This document shows positions 32,251-41,146 of a DNA stretch of 64,000 nucleotides, one piece after another. This DNA comes from G965230615 sp965230615 (GTDB lineage: Bacteria; Pseudomonadota; Gammaproteobacteria; HTCC5015), in the NCBI GenBank assembly GCA_965230615.1, contig OZ246012.1, positions 434,001 to 498,000 of the forward strand, written 5' to 3'. The notes below the pieces were generated by a model, which saw nothing but the letters and a program-made list of their open reading frames with translations, was not told the DNA's origin and did no database searches. The position numbers and the translations under genes were made by a program. The first letter of the stretch is position 1, and each line of letters starts with the position of its first letter.

Positions 32251-32727
32251 TCGGTTCCCTGTATTTTCTAATAGCGCGTTGTTGTTGCTCGCTTTTATCA
32301 AGTTAAACGGCGCTTAAGTTTTGTCGTCTCGCTCTTGTTTACTGCTAGGGCTCGAGTCGTTATTTGCCTGCATAAGGTTGCTAACAACTTCTGCGGGCTA
32401 GGTACAACTAGTTAGTATGGTGTAGTTTTAAATGATAATTTGGTGTGTGTCAATATGATGACCACAATCATTTTTATAATTATGACGTTTATGTCCCTTT
32501 CGCCCAACCAATTCACCCAACAAACCTTTTGATTAGTCCGATAATAAGCTATTGATTTTAAAGGGTTCTCTATTCTCTGGTCATGGACTTGGGCTGTTCG
32601 AGATAGGGAGAGGTGCAGAGAGTATTCGGCAATTCAGAGAATATCGGCCTTGAAAAGTCCGTGATTAGAAATGGCGCGAAGTCCGTAAACCCTTGCCACA
32701 TAAGGGCTGTAACGTGGGTTGTAGGCA
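32251..32727. other. Non-coding stretch upstream of the restriction operon
   Basis: About 480 bases without a convincing gene lie between the WYL gene and the ssrA terminator. A minus-strand promoter-like pair is present at 32425-32453. AAGTCCGT occurs twice near 32656 and 32679, and an ACTAGT palindrome lies at 32409. No repeat of the ssrA 3' end is found here. The stretch could contain the attachment-site remnant and the operator of the WYL regulator. Confidence 0.5.
32425..32453 (-). promoter_or_regulatory. Putative sigma-70 promoter of the wyl-hsdMSR operon
   Basis: On the minus strand a perfect TTGACA (32448-32453) is followed after 17 bases by TAAAAC (32425-32430). Transcription would start near 32418 and give a leader of about 170 bases. 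The spacing is ideal; the -10 box matches the consensus at four of six positions. Confidence 0.45.
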
Positions 32728-32760
32728 ATAAAAAACCCCAACTGATAACAGTTGGGGTTT
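32728..32760 (-). terminator. Rho-independent terminator of ssrA
   Basis: A 12-bp perfect stem (AAACCCCAACTG/CAGTTGGGGTTT, 4-base loop) is followed on the minus strand by a T-rich run. It stands 7 bases after the tmRNA 3' end. Confidence 0.9.
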
Positions 32761-32766
32761 CGTATT

Positions 32767-33124
32767 TGGTGGAGGCGGCGGGAATCGAACCCGCGTCCGC
32801 AAGTCCTCCGCCTTTGGTACTACATGCTTAGCCTATTCTTAATTTAGTCAGCGACTACCCAATAGGCGAGGAAAACCGCTGACGATCCCAGTGATTATTT
32901 AGTCGATCCACCCTGGGAGAGCTTCACTGACGATCTTGTGTAATCGACGCCCGGAATCTGAGCGCACAAGCACGCGTCAGGCGGACGGCACTAAGACTGG
33001 TTATTAAGCAGCTAGTGCGTAGTTGTCTTCGTTGGCAACTATAAGTTTACAGAGATTTTACGAGGTTCTGTGCCTCGGCATGCACCTCAGGTTTCGTTAC
33101 CCACGTCGAAGCCAGGTCGCCCCC
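32767..33124 (-). ncRNA. ssrA: tmRNA (SsrA), one-piece
   Basis: The minus strand begins GGGGGCGACCTGGCTTCGAC and ends with the tRNA-like half GGTTCGATTCCCGCCGCCTCC followed by encoded ACCA. The length of 358 bases is close to the E. coli 363. The molecule frees stalled ribosomes and tags unfinished proteins. The tag frame lies at 33001-33036. The 3' end is a frequent integration site, and here it directly faces the restriction island and prophage. Confidence 0.97.
33001..33036 (-). other. tmRNA proteolysis-tag reading frame, ANEDNYALAA
   Basis: From the resume codon GCC the frame reads ANEDNYALAA and ends in TAATAA. It differs from the E. coli tag (ANDENYALAA) by exchange of Asp and Glu. The ALAA end is the ClpXP/ClpAP signal. 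Confidence 0.93.
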
Positions 33125-33138
33125 ATCAGTTGTACGCT

Positions 33139-33144
33139 ATAATA
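33139..33144 (-). promoter_or_regulatory. -10 box of ssrA
   Basis: TATTAT on the minus strand lies 14 bases before the mature 5' end, which leaves room for the short leader removed by RNase P. No clear -35 box is seen at the usual distance. Confidence 0.5.
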
Positions 33145-33294
33145 GCAAATTTACTGCCACGCTGCGGCTTTTTTTAAGCGAATCAAGCATTTGCGCGAGG
33201 TGGCTTTCTTGTGCTGGTGTTATGCTTTATTATATAGGGGTTGTATAAGCATAAATAAACCCTTTAACCATCAGATAATCACAAGAGATTCTTC

Positions 33295-36200
33295 ATGCTG
33301 CATATTCGTGGTGCTGCCGCTCTTTCTGCTTTTCGTTGCCAAAAACTTTTAAAAACCGCGCAATTGTCGATTCCAAGCCTGCAATCGGTGTCGGCAAGCT
33401 ATAGTTATTTTGTGCGTACCGAGTCCGAGTTGGATCAGGTTGAACACGACCGGCTACGGGTCTTATTGCTCGATAGTGAGCCAGCTGCCGAGTGTGAAGG
33501 CTTCAACCTCTATGTTGCCCCACGACCTGGGACGATTTCGCCTTGGTCGTCTAAGGCCACCAATATTGCACATAACTGTGGTTTGGCTAAGGTCAAACGT
33601 ATTGAAAGGGGGGTTACTTATACTTTCGATACCCAAGGTGAGGTACTGGAGTCCGATCAGCAAAATATCTTGGTGGATCTTATCCATGATCGTATGACCG
33701 AATCGGTATTTCATAATATCGAAGCCGCTGAAGCCTTGTTTTTTACGGCAGCCCCCAAGCCTTTATTAACCGTGCCTTTATTGGAAGACGGCGTAGCTGC
33801 ACTTGAGCAGGCCAACAATAGTTTAGGGCTAGCCTTGGCAGATGATGAAATTGCCTACCTTGCGAAAAACTTTAAAGCCTTGGGGCGAAACCCCACCGAT
33901 GTTGAGTTAATGATGTTTGCCCAGGCTAATTCTGAACATTGCCGTCATAAAATTTTTAATGCCGACTGGACAGTAGACGGCGATAGAATGGGTAAGTCGC
34001 TGTTTGCCATGATTAAGCACAGCTTTAAACAATCCCCTGAAGGGGTTATTACAGCTTACAGTGACAACTCCTCGGTGATTTCAGGGTTTACCGCGCAGCG
34101 TTGGTGGCCAAATACCGATAATCAGGTATATGAATATACCGAAGAGCCGACCCATATTTTAATGAAAGTCGAAACCCATAATCACCCCACAGCCATTTCA
34201 CCGTTTCCGGGAGCGGCAACAGGCTCAGGTGGTGAGATTCGGGATGAGGCTGCAACGGGTCGGGGTTCACGTGCTAAGGCGGGTCTTTGTGGTTTTTCGG
34301 TATCGAATTTGCGCATCCCCGGCTTTGAGCAACGTTGGGAAACAGATTATGGCAAACCTGCACATACGGCATCGGCACTACAGATTATGCTCGAAGGGCC
34401 AATCGGTGCTGCGGCGTTTAACAATGAATTTGGCCGTCCAAATATTGCAGGCTATTTTCGCACCTATGAGCAAAAACTGCCTGGGCCAGAGGGAGATTGC
34501 TTACGCGGTTACCATAAGCCCATCATGATCGCAGGTGGTATGGGGAATATCCGGCCTGAGCTAGTCGAGAAACTCCCTATGGCAACAGGCAGTAATGTCA
34601 TTGTATTGGGTGGCCCGGCGATGCTCATTGGTTTAGGTGGCGGCGCTGCCTCATCCATGGCGGCGGGTGCGGGTTCTGAAGATTTAGATTTTGCCTCGGT
34701 ACAACGTGGTAACCCTGAAATGCAACGTCGTTGTCAGGAAGTTATCGATCGCTGCTCGGCGATGGGGGCTGATAGCCCCATTACATCCATTCATGATGTG
34801 GGAGCTGGTGGTTTATCGAACGCCATTCCTGAATTACTACATGACGGTGGCAAAGGTGGCACATTAGAACTGCGTGAGATACCCAATGATGAGCCTAGCA
34901 TGTCACCTATGGCTGTCTGGTGTAATGAGTCACAAGAACGTTATGTGTTAGCTGTTAATGATGACAAGCTTGATCTATTTAAAGCCTTGTGTGAACGTGA
35001 ACGTTGCCCTTATGCGGTATTAGGTAAAGCGACAGAAGATTTACAGCTTAAACTCAGTGATAGTTTATTGGGTAATAGCCCGGTCAATATGCCCTTAGAT
35101 GTTTTGCTGGGTAAGCCGCCGAAGATGCATCGCGATGTGCAGCATAAGCTAGCCAGCTTCAGCGAGTTTGATACTAGCTATATTGATATTTATGAAGCAG
35201 TGAGGCGTGTATTGCGCTTACCGGCTGTGGCCAGCAAAAGCTTTTTAATTACCATTGGCGATCGCTCTGTTGGTGGTTTAGTCTCGCGTGATCAGATGGT
35301 AGGCCCCTGGCAGATACCTGTTGCTGATGTTGCCGTCACAGCAACGTCGTTTACCGCTTATACGGGTGAAGCAATGGCAATGGGGGAGCGCACGCCTTTG
35401 GCGGTGATCGAGCCAGCCGCTTCAGGTCGTATGGCGGTTGGAGAGGCAATCACGAATATTTTAGCCAGTGATATAAAATCCTTAAGTGATATTAAGCTGT
35501 CGGCTAACTGGATGGCTGCTACCGGTGCATTGGGTGAAGATGCTGCTTTATATGATACCGTGCAAGCAGTGGGCGAGCGTTTGTGTCCTGAGTTAGGTAT
35601 AGCCATCCCTGTTGGCAAGGACTCTTTATCCATGCAAACCCGTTGGCGTCAGGCTGGATGTCGTCGTGAACAGGTCGCACCACTATCTTTGATCATTTCA
35701 GCGTTTGCGCCAGTGCAGGATATTCGTAAAACCTATACACCACAGTTACAAACAGATCAGGGTGATACTGATTTGTTTTTAATCGATCTAGGCGGCGGCA
35801 AAAATCGTATGGGATGTTCAGCGCTGTCGCAAGTCTACCGTCAACCGGGTCATCAAGTGCCAGACTTAGATGATATCTATGAGTTTAAACAATTTATCAA
35901 AGTGATTTCGCAGCTAAAAGAACAAGACCTTATTTTGGCTTACCATGATCGTTCTGATGGTGGGCTGTTTGTGACATTAGCAGAAATGGCATTTGCTGGT
36001 CACTGTGGCGTTACAATTAACTTTGACGGGTATCGTCAGCAGGCTGTTGCCTTATTATTTAATGAAGAGTTGGGCGTAGTGCTACAAACGCGTCGTAGTG
36101 ACCGCGACAAAATCAAGCAGCTGGTAAAAACAGCAGGCATTGCCTCGATAACGCATCATCTGGGCTGGGTCAATACCAGTGATCAGTTCTTAATAACGGC

Positions 36201-37167
36201 AGATGGACAAAACCTGTTTGTCGAAGAGCGCGCTAAGCTGCAGGCAGAGTGGAGTAAAACGTCTTACCATATGCAAGCATTGCGAGATAACCCGCAGTGT
36301 GCAGCTGAAGAGTTTGCCAGTATTACCGATGAAACGAATACCGCTTTGTTTAGCGAACTCAGTTTTGAGCCGGAAGATGATATTGCCGCGCCTTTTGTTC
36401 AGCGTGGTAGTCGGCCTAAAGTAGCCATTTTAAGAGAGCAGGGTGTTAACAGTCAGCTTGAAATGGCAGCGGCGTTTGATCGTGCTGGTTTTACGGCTGT
36501 CGATGTGCATATGACAGACTTGTTTACTCAGCGCATTGATTTGGCAGATTTCAAAGGTCTGGCAGCTTGCGGCGGGTTCTCTTATGGCGATGTTCTGGGC
36601 GCTGGTGGTGGCTGGGCCAAGTCGATATTATTTAATCAGCAATTGCGCGATAGCTTTGCTGCATTTTTTGCGCGTGCAGATACCTTTGGTTTAGGCGTTT
36701 GTAATGGCTGTCAGATGATGTCGCAGCTGGCTGAGTTAATACCGGGGGCTGAACAGTGGCCGCGTTTTTTACGCAATGAGTCTGAGCAGTTCGAAGCACG
36801 TTTGAGCCAGGTGGAAATTCTGCAATCCCCATCGATTCTATTGCAAGGCATGGCTGGCTCACGCATGCCGATTGTCGTCTCGCATGGCGAGGGCCGGGCG
36901 GTCTTTGCTGATAAGGTAGCTGATGCACAAGTAGCCATGCGCTTTATTGATGGCGATGGCCAAGCAACCCAACGTTATCCAGCGAATCCGAATGGCTCAC
37001 AGGCAGCAGTCACGGCGGTGACCAATAATGATGGGCGTTTTACGATCATGATGCCGCACCCTGAACGGGTGTTCCGGAGCTGCCAGCTATCGTGGGCGCC
37101 TGCGCAGTGGCAAGAAGCCAGTGGCTGGCTACGTTTATTCCAGAATGCTAGAGTTTGGCTTGATTAA
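33295..37167 (+). CDS. purL: Phosphoribosylformylglycinamidine synthase PurL (1290 aa)
   Basis: This is the large single-chain FGAM synthase, fourth step of purine synthesis, which uses glutamine and ATP to convert FGAR to FGAM. The N-terminus (RGAAALSAFRCQKLL) matches the E. coli enzyme. The synthetase halves contain KVETHNHPTAISPFPGAATGSGGEIRDE and SIHDVGAGGLSNAIPELLHDG. The C-terminal class I glutaminase has Cys1136 in LGVCNGCQMM and the MPHPER histidine. The length is typical (~1295 aa). It is transcribed away from ssrA. The end overlaps the convergent deacetylase by 20 bases, with no terminator visible between them. Confidence 0.98.
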   Translation: MLHIRGAAALSAFRCQKLLKTAQLSIPSLQSVSASYSYFVRTESELDQVEHDRLRVLLLDSEPAAECEGFNLYVAPRPGTISPWSSKATNIAHNCGLAKVKRIERGVTYTFDTQGEVLESDQQNILVDLIHDRMTESVFHNIEAAEALFFTAAPKPLLTVPLLEDGVAALEQANNSLGLALADDEIAYLAKNFKALGRNPTDVELMMFAQANSEHCRHKIFNADWTVDGDRMGKSLFAMIKHSFKQSPEGVITAYSDNSSVISGFTAQRWWPNTDNQVYEYTEEPTHILMKVETHNHPTAISPFPGAATGSGGEIRDEAATGRGSRAKAGLCGFSVSNLRIPGFEQRWETDYGKPAHTASALQIMLEGPIGAAAFNNEFGRPNIAGYFRTYEQKLPGPEGDCLRGYHKPIMIAGGMGNIRPELVEKLPMATGSNVIVLGGPAMLIGLGGGAASSMAAGAGSEDLDFASVQRGNPEMQRRCQEVIDRCSAMGADSPITSIHDVGAGGLSNAIPELLHDGGKGGTLELREIPNDEPSMSPMAVWCNESQERYVLAVNDDKLDLFKALCERERCPYAVLGKATEDLQLKLSDSLLGNSPVNMPLDVLLGKPPKMHRDVQHKLASFSEFDTSYIDIYEAVRRVLRLPAVASKSFLITIGDRSVGGLVSRDQMVGPWQIPVADVAVTATSFTAYTGEAMAMGERTPLAVIEPAASGRMAVGEAITNILASDIKSLSDIKLSANWMAATGALGEDAALYDTVQAVGERLCPELGIAIPVGKDSLSMQTRWRQAGCRREQVAPLSLIISAFAPVQDIRKTYTPQLQTDQGDTDLFLIDLGGGKNRMGCSALSQVYRQPGHQVPDLDDIYEFKQFIKVISQLKEQDLILAYHDRSDGGLFVTLAEMAFAGHCGVTINFDGYRQQAVALLFNEELGVVLQTRRSDRDKIKQLVKTAGIASITHHLGWVNTSDQFLITADGQNLFVEERAKLQAEWSKTSYHMQALRDNPQCAAEEFASITDETNTALFSELSFEPEDDIAAPFVQRGSRPKVAILREQGVNSQLEMAAAFDRAGFTAVDVHMTDLFTQRIDLADFKGLAACGGFSYGDVLGAGGGWAKSILFNQQLRDSFAAFFARADTFGLGVCNGCQMMSQLAELIPGAEQWPRFLRNESEQFEARLSQVEILQSPSILLQGMAGSRMPIVVSHGEGRAVFADKVADAQVAMRFIDGDGQATQRYPANPNGSQAAVTAVTNNDGRFTIMMPHPERVFRSCQLSWAPAQWQEASGWLRLFQNARVWLD

Positions 37168-38176
37168 TTTTATTTAAATCAAATAGTTGCATGCTTTTCT
37201 TAAAACTGTTTCTTATGCCAAAGCGTGTGTATTCTGGTAGCAGATTAGTGTCATAGCGAGGCAGCTTATGCGGTTGGTGGCGACTAAAATCAGCCTGGGC
37301 TGCTTCAATTGTCAGGCCAGCAACACAGCCGTTGTCTTTGAGGGTATTAATCAAGCTGTGATCAACAGCGCCATGCGGATAGCACATAATCCAGGCGGGA
37401 TGTAAAATACCGATTTTCTCAAACCAGCCAAGCATCTCGCTAACATCTTTTTGTTGTGATTTGCGTGTCATATTATCCATCCAGGCATGCTCGTAGCCGT
37501 GTCCACCAATGTACATGCCATTACTGTACATCTCCTGAACTTGTTCGGTGTTTAAATACCACTGGTCACCCAGCATGGTGAGGTCTTCATCCACATATTC
37601 ACAACATAACTCATCAATGATTAATGTGCGTAGCGGTTCGGCCAAGCCTTTTTGCAGCATGTTTTTAATAAAAATCGTCTCAGGTGGATCACCATATAGC
37701 CCTGGTTTATACCATTGGTTTTTGTAATCGGCTAAGGTCTTTAAGCCATACAAAGTTCGGTTGTGATTAATAAACTCGCAAAAGTGTTCGTATAGATTTT
37801 GAGTATTCGGTAAGCTTGCCAGTAGAATATGTAGCTTGTGCACATTGAGTAAGCGACGTGTCATGATGGCTTTGGCAGGTGGGAAAAAAGCACCACTGAG
37901 ATTACGGCTAGCCAAGATTGGATAAACAATATCATAATGATCACGTAAACCGTCATCAAAAGTAAGCATGGCAGCATTGTCTGGCAGGTTTTTGCTACGC
38001 CGGGTGAGGAAGCGAATTAAATCGTAGCCTGAGATGATATGGTAGTTTGATTCAATATAATCGAGTTGATCAATAAAGGCATCGATATCTAGGCCTTTGA
38101 TAGCTGGAAAGTCAGCGTGCTCGACATCGCGTACATAGTGATAAGTGATACAGGTAAGTTTGTTATTCATTGTCAT
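37148..38176 (-). CDS. Polysaccharide deacetylase, NodB-like (342 aa)
   Basis: A NodB-homology domain. Metal and catalytic residues are visible as D74-D75 in LTFDDGLRD and the H-x(3)-H pair in IGGHGYEHAW; MCYPHGAVD near residue 275 is the later conserved strand. No signal peptide is seen, so it probably acts in the cytoplasm on a sugar precursor. It lies 15 bases downstream of the Maf-type gene and is probably co-transcribed with it. The target is unknown; removal of an acetyl group from a surface-sugar intermediate is the obvious guess. Confidence 0.85.
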   Translation of the reverse strand: MTMNNKLTCITYHYVRDVEHADFPAIKGLDIDAFIDQLDYIESNYHIISGYDLIRFLTRRSKNLPDNAAMLTFDDGLRDHYDIVYPILASRNLSGAFFPPAKAIMTRRLLNVHKLHILLASLPNTQNLYEHFCEFINHNRTLYGLKTLADYKNQWYKPGLYGDPPETIFIKNMLQKGLAEPLRTLIIDELCCEYVDEDLTMLGDQWYLNTEQVQEMYSNGMYIGGHGYEHAWMDNMTRKSQQKDVSEMLGWFEKIGILHPAWIMCYPHGAVDHSLINTLKDNGCVAGLTIEAAQADFSRHQPHKLPRYDTNLLPEYTRFGIRNSFKKSMQLFDLNKINQAKL

Positions 38177-38191
38177 TCGCTGCTGTGTAAA

Positions 38192-40189
38192 TTAATGTTT
38201 AATATAAATGGCGTTAATATCGCGACTGATGCTTGAGATATAGCGGCTAAGCTCTAGCAAAGAATTACGAATAAAGCTCAGTGTTTCAGGCTTGTCATTG
38301 ACATAAGCCAGCCCATAAATATATGTCATGGGTAATACGGTTGCGGCACGTGCTAATATTTTTGCCGCTGCAACGCCTTGCGCATTATTGAGGTCGGTTA
38401 GAAAAACCTGGTCAAACAGTTTGATAATATCGGCTTTTTCTTTAACCGGGCTTTTTAGTACCTCATTGACATGGTTATTAAATTGGTCAAATGCTTCTTT
38501 GATAAATGTCAATGTTTGCCTTGCTTGCATTTCTTGGTAGCAATCCCGAGAAAACGCTGCTTTTATCTTTTCCTTTGCTGTGTTTTTACTATCGATATTG
38601 TCAACCAGGGAGATATTATTTGCTGGGCAGGGAGTGGCAAAAGGAATTGCGGCACCATCACTACAATTAAAAATATTACGATCAGTGAAATGCTGGAATA
38701 AGTAACTTAAATTCTCAATTGCCCAATAATGCACCGAGCTGGTATAAACTGTTTTATTAAAGTTTCCAGGCAGGGTGTTTTTCATTAAGTTGTTTTTCCA
38801 CCATTGGTCATTGTTGGATTTGCGTTCTGCATCAACATTCTCCCCTGTGAATATCGTGTGCTCTGCATGATGCTGATCAATATTCGTAGAACCCATATCA
38901 ACACCGAAGAGATATAAACTTTTTAAACCAAGCTGCAATGCCAATGAGCAGCCCAAATTAGCAACAGAAGGGTTGCTAAAAGGTAGTGTTGGTAAATTTT
39001 CAGGAAAAAACTGACCGCCTAAGTCATTTGCTTTGATAGCCATAAACGTCTCATTAAAAAACTGATAAACACCATCGGCGATCACATTCATGCCGATAAA
39101 ATCAATTTCTTGTAGAAGCTCATCACATTCCAAGCCTTTTAGATTGTTAGGTGTTAATACACTACGTTCCATTTCGATATGAAAATCAGGCACAATGCCG
39201 TTTTTCAATAATGGTCCTAGCGCTGTGCCACAAGAGAATATTATGGCGTTTGCCTGGTGTTGTTTGATCGTTTCTATCGATTGATTTAGTGATGGACCAG
39301 AGCCAATAATAAAAGCGGTATAAGGTATTGGTTTATTTTTCAGGTTTTGTAATACTGGGACTTGTTGGCTAATATTGTCCAGCGTATTGAGTAAACCCGT
39401 TTTTTCGTCATCATAATAACCAAAACCCTGTAATACCGTGTGTAAGCGAGGCTGTAGTTGGGATTGAAAGTTATTAATATATTCGTTAGAAAAATGCGTA
39501 AAGGTAAAGCTAGTTAAAGCGTACATTGGGCTATGCTGGCGTAGTACTGTCAATGTACTGTTGCAAAGCTTGTCAATATCCGTACCGATCATAATATCAA
39601 TACGTTTATGTGGCGTATTAAAATATTCAAATATTGGTGTCCAGTCGATACAATGCATAGACGCTTGCAGTAACTCTATATCAGGCTCATAAATAATGAA
39701 GTGGCGGATTTGTAGGCGTTTGATTAATTCTTCCAAGTGGAAGCCCATCCCTATGCCATACACGATAAGCACCGGCATGTTTTTGCCGTCAAAGCGGTAA
39801 TTATTGAACACACCATCGGTATGTTTGGCGTACTGTTCTATGCGCCGCAAACATTGGTTTTGTTTGCTATCTGTATGGCTGACAGGCTTAAAGCCAAAGC
39901 TCATTGCATCTGGACGTTGCACAAAGGCTTCAACTTGAGTGCTGGCAATTTCAGCAGGGTCATCAAGATAGAGATCTTGCTGATTGTAGGTGATATTGAC
40001 ACTGCCAGGCGTCAAATTAATGGCGCTGCGTTGTGATACGCAGTGCAGCAAGCCGTTATAGAGGGAAAAATTATATTGTTTGAATAAACTTAAGTTGTGA
40101 ATATAGCGTGCATCCATTTCTTGCCGAATAGTATCCAGCAAAGTTTGCCAGTGTTGCTTATTGCCAATATCCGATGTTTCCAGGCTCAT
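38192..40189 (-). CDS. Maf/DUF115 (MptE-like) glycosyltransferase (665 aa)
   Basis: The central DUF115 domain is marked by AFIIGSGPSLNQSIETI, AIIFSCGTALGPLLKNG and PDFHIEME. An N-terminal helical/Rossmann segment includes VLIVYGIGMGFHLEELIKRL. Members called motility-associated factors transfer nonulosonic acids to flagellin Ser/Thr. The start at 40189 (MSLETSDIGNK) is chosen because AAGGA lies 8 bases before it; the longer frame to 40384 would fill the divergent promoter region. The neighbours neuA-neuB-neuC, divergent by ~220 bases, supply the likely donor. No flagellin gene is in the window. Confidence 0.87.
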   Translation of the reverse strand: MSLETSDIGNKQHWQTLLDTIRQEMDARYIHNLSLFKQYNFSLYNGLLHCVSQRSAINLTPGSVNITYNQQDLYLDDPAEIASTQVEAFVQRPDAMSFGFKPVSHTDSKQNQCLRRIEQYAKHTDGVFNNYRFDGKNMPVLIVYGIGMGFHLEELIKRLQIRHFIIYEPDIELLQASMHCIDWTPIFEYFNTPHKRIDIMIGTDIDKLCNSTLTVLRQHSPMYALTSFTFTHFSNEYINNFQSQLQPRLHTVLQGFGYYDDEKTGLLNTLDNISQQVPVLQNLKNKPIPYTAFIIGSGPSLNQSIETIKQHQANAIIFSCGTALGPLLKNGIVPDFHIEMERSVLTPNNLKGLECDELLQEIDFIGMNVIADGVYQFFNETFMAIKANDLGGQFFPENLPTLPFSNPSVANLGCSLALQLGLKSLYLFGVDMGSTNIDQHHAEHTIFTGENVDAERKSNNDQWWKNNLMKNTLPGNFNKTVYTSSVHYWAIENLSYLFQHFTDRNIFNCSDGAAIPFATPCPANNISLVDNIDSKNTAKEKIKAAFSRDCYQEMQARQTLTFIKEAFDQFNNHVNEVLKSPVKEKADIIKLFDQVFLTDLNNAQGVAAAKILARAATVLPMTYIYGLAYVNDKPETLSFIRNSLLELSRYISSISRDINAIYIKH

Positions 40190-40315
40190 ACAGTATATCC
40201 TTATTGCATTTTTTGCCGCATTGCAGGGGTTTAGCGGCTTTTTTGAGCTTTTATTAAGATTTTTGCAAGATTCAAGCCAGTTTGTTAACCAGGCCTGAAT
40301 AGACACTTGTGAAGC

Positions 40316-40344
40316 TTGGCATGGGTCTTGTATATCCCTATACG
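40316..40344 (+). promoter_or_regulatory. Putative sigma-70 promoter of neuABC
   Basis: TTGGCA (40316-40321), 17 bases, then TATACG (40339-40344). The start would be near 40351, giving a leader of about 60 bases before the neuA ATG. It lies in the divergent region between the Maf gene and neuA. Confidence 0.45.
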
Positions 40345-40411
40345 TATGTTCAGTGGCGGTTGCTCTAATCGTGCTGGTCAGCAAAAGGAAGAGTGCTAAT
40401 AAAGGAATATA

Positions 40412-41146
40412 ATGAAAATACTCGTATTGATTCCTGCCCGTGCAGGTTCGAAAGGTGTTAAAAGGAAAAACATCAGGATATTGGCTGGTCAGCCACTATT
40501 TATGCATAGCGTGCAGCAAGCTTTGCAGCTTGATTGTGTATCAGCAGTTGCAGTTTCATCTGATGACGCTGAGATTCTAGCATTAGTACAACAGCAGCAG
40601 GCGTTACAACAACAGAATAGGTCGTCAACCGATATTGTGCCGCTTAATCGCCCCGTCGATTTGGCAGCAGACGATACCCCAATGGATCCAGTGATTAGTC
40701 ATGCCTTAGGTGAGTTAACTGCGGATCAATATTATTTTACACATGTGCTGTTACTGCAGCCAACTTCACCTTTGAGAAGTATTGAAGATATTCAGCAGGC
40801 AATCAGTGTTGCGCAAGAACAAAATGCGGATTGTGTGATTAGTGTTACTGAAATGTGTGAGCACCCATACTATGCGCATATTGTTGATAATGACAAGCGC
40901 TTGTTGGCTGTGTTGCCAGAGCAGCAGCCTGTTTATTGCCGACAGCAACTACCCAAGGTGTTTCAGCACAATGGCGCTATTTATTTATTTTCGGTTGCCG
41001 CATTTTGGCGCGAGCAAGCTATTCCACGACAATTTGCGCATGCTTATATTATGGATGCAACGCGTAGCGTTGATATTAATAATGAACAAGACTTTATACA
41101 AGCGGAAGAAAGATTATGGCAACAATCTCAATTGCAGGTCGGTTAG
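40412..41146 (+). CDS. neuA: CMP-nonulosonate cytidylyltransferase, NeuA-like (244 aa)
   Basis: The enzyme activates a sialic-acid-like sugar with CTP. The nucleotide-binding start is VLIPARAGSKGVKRKNIRILAGQPL; LLQPTSPLRSIEDIQQAI and NGAIYLFSVAAFW are family signatures. Pseudaminic, legionaminic and sialic acid forms cannot be told apart by eye. AAAGGAATATA precedes the ATG. It overlaps neuB by 31 bases. Confidence 0.9.
   Translation: MKILVLIPARAGSKGVKRKNIRILAGQPLFMHSVQQALQLDCVSAVAVSSDDAEILALVQQQQALQQQNRSSTDIVPLNRPVDLAADDTPMDPVISHALGELTADQYYFTHVLLLQPTSPLRSIEDIQQAISVAQEQNADCVISVTEMCEHPYYAHIVDNDKRLLAVLPEQQPVYCRQQLPKVFQHNGAIYLFSVAAFWREQAIPRQFAHAYIMDATRSVDINNEQDFIQAEERLWQQSQLQVG

Noticed and set aside
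32613..32831. 72-codon plus-strand frame ending in GIEPASASPPP
   Set aside because: It runs through the ssrA terminator and the tRNA-like 3' half of tmRNA on the other strand. The EAAGIEPA-type end is a well-known false translation of such sequences.
32767..33124. A plain tRNA gene in place of tmRNA
   Set aside because: The 3' half alone looks like a tRNA end, but the matching 5' end, the 358-base length and the ANEDNYALAA frame show a complete tmRNA.
33125..33294. Riboswitch or PurR box upstream of purL
   Set aside because: No purine riboswitch pattern and no ACGCAAACGTTTGCGT-like operator could be found. The region has only AT-rich promoter-like sequence near 33225-33240.
40190..40384. 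N-terminal extension of the Maf-type protein to 40384
   Set aside because: The added residues look non-homologous, the extension would fill the divergent promoter region, and a good AAGGA site serves the ATG at 40189.
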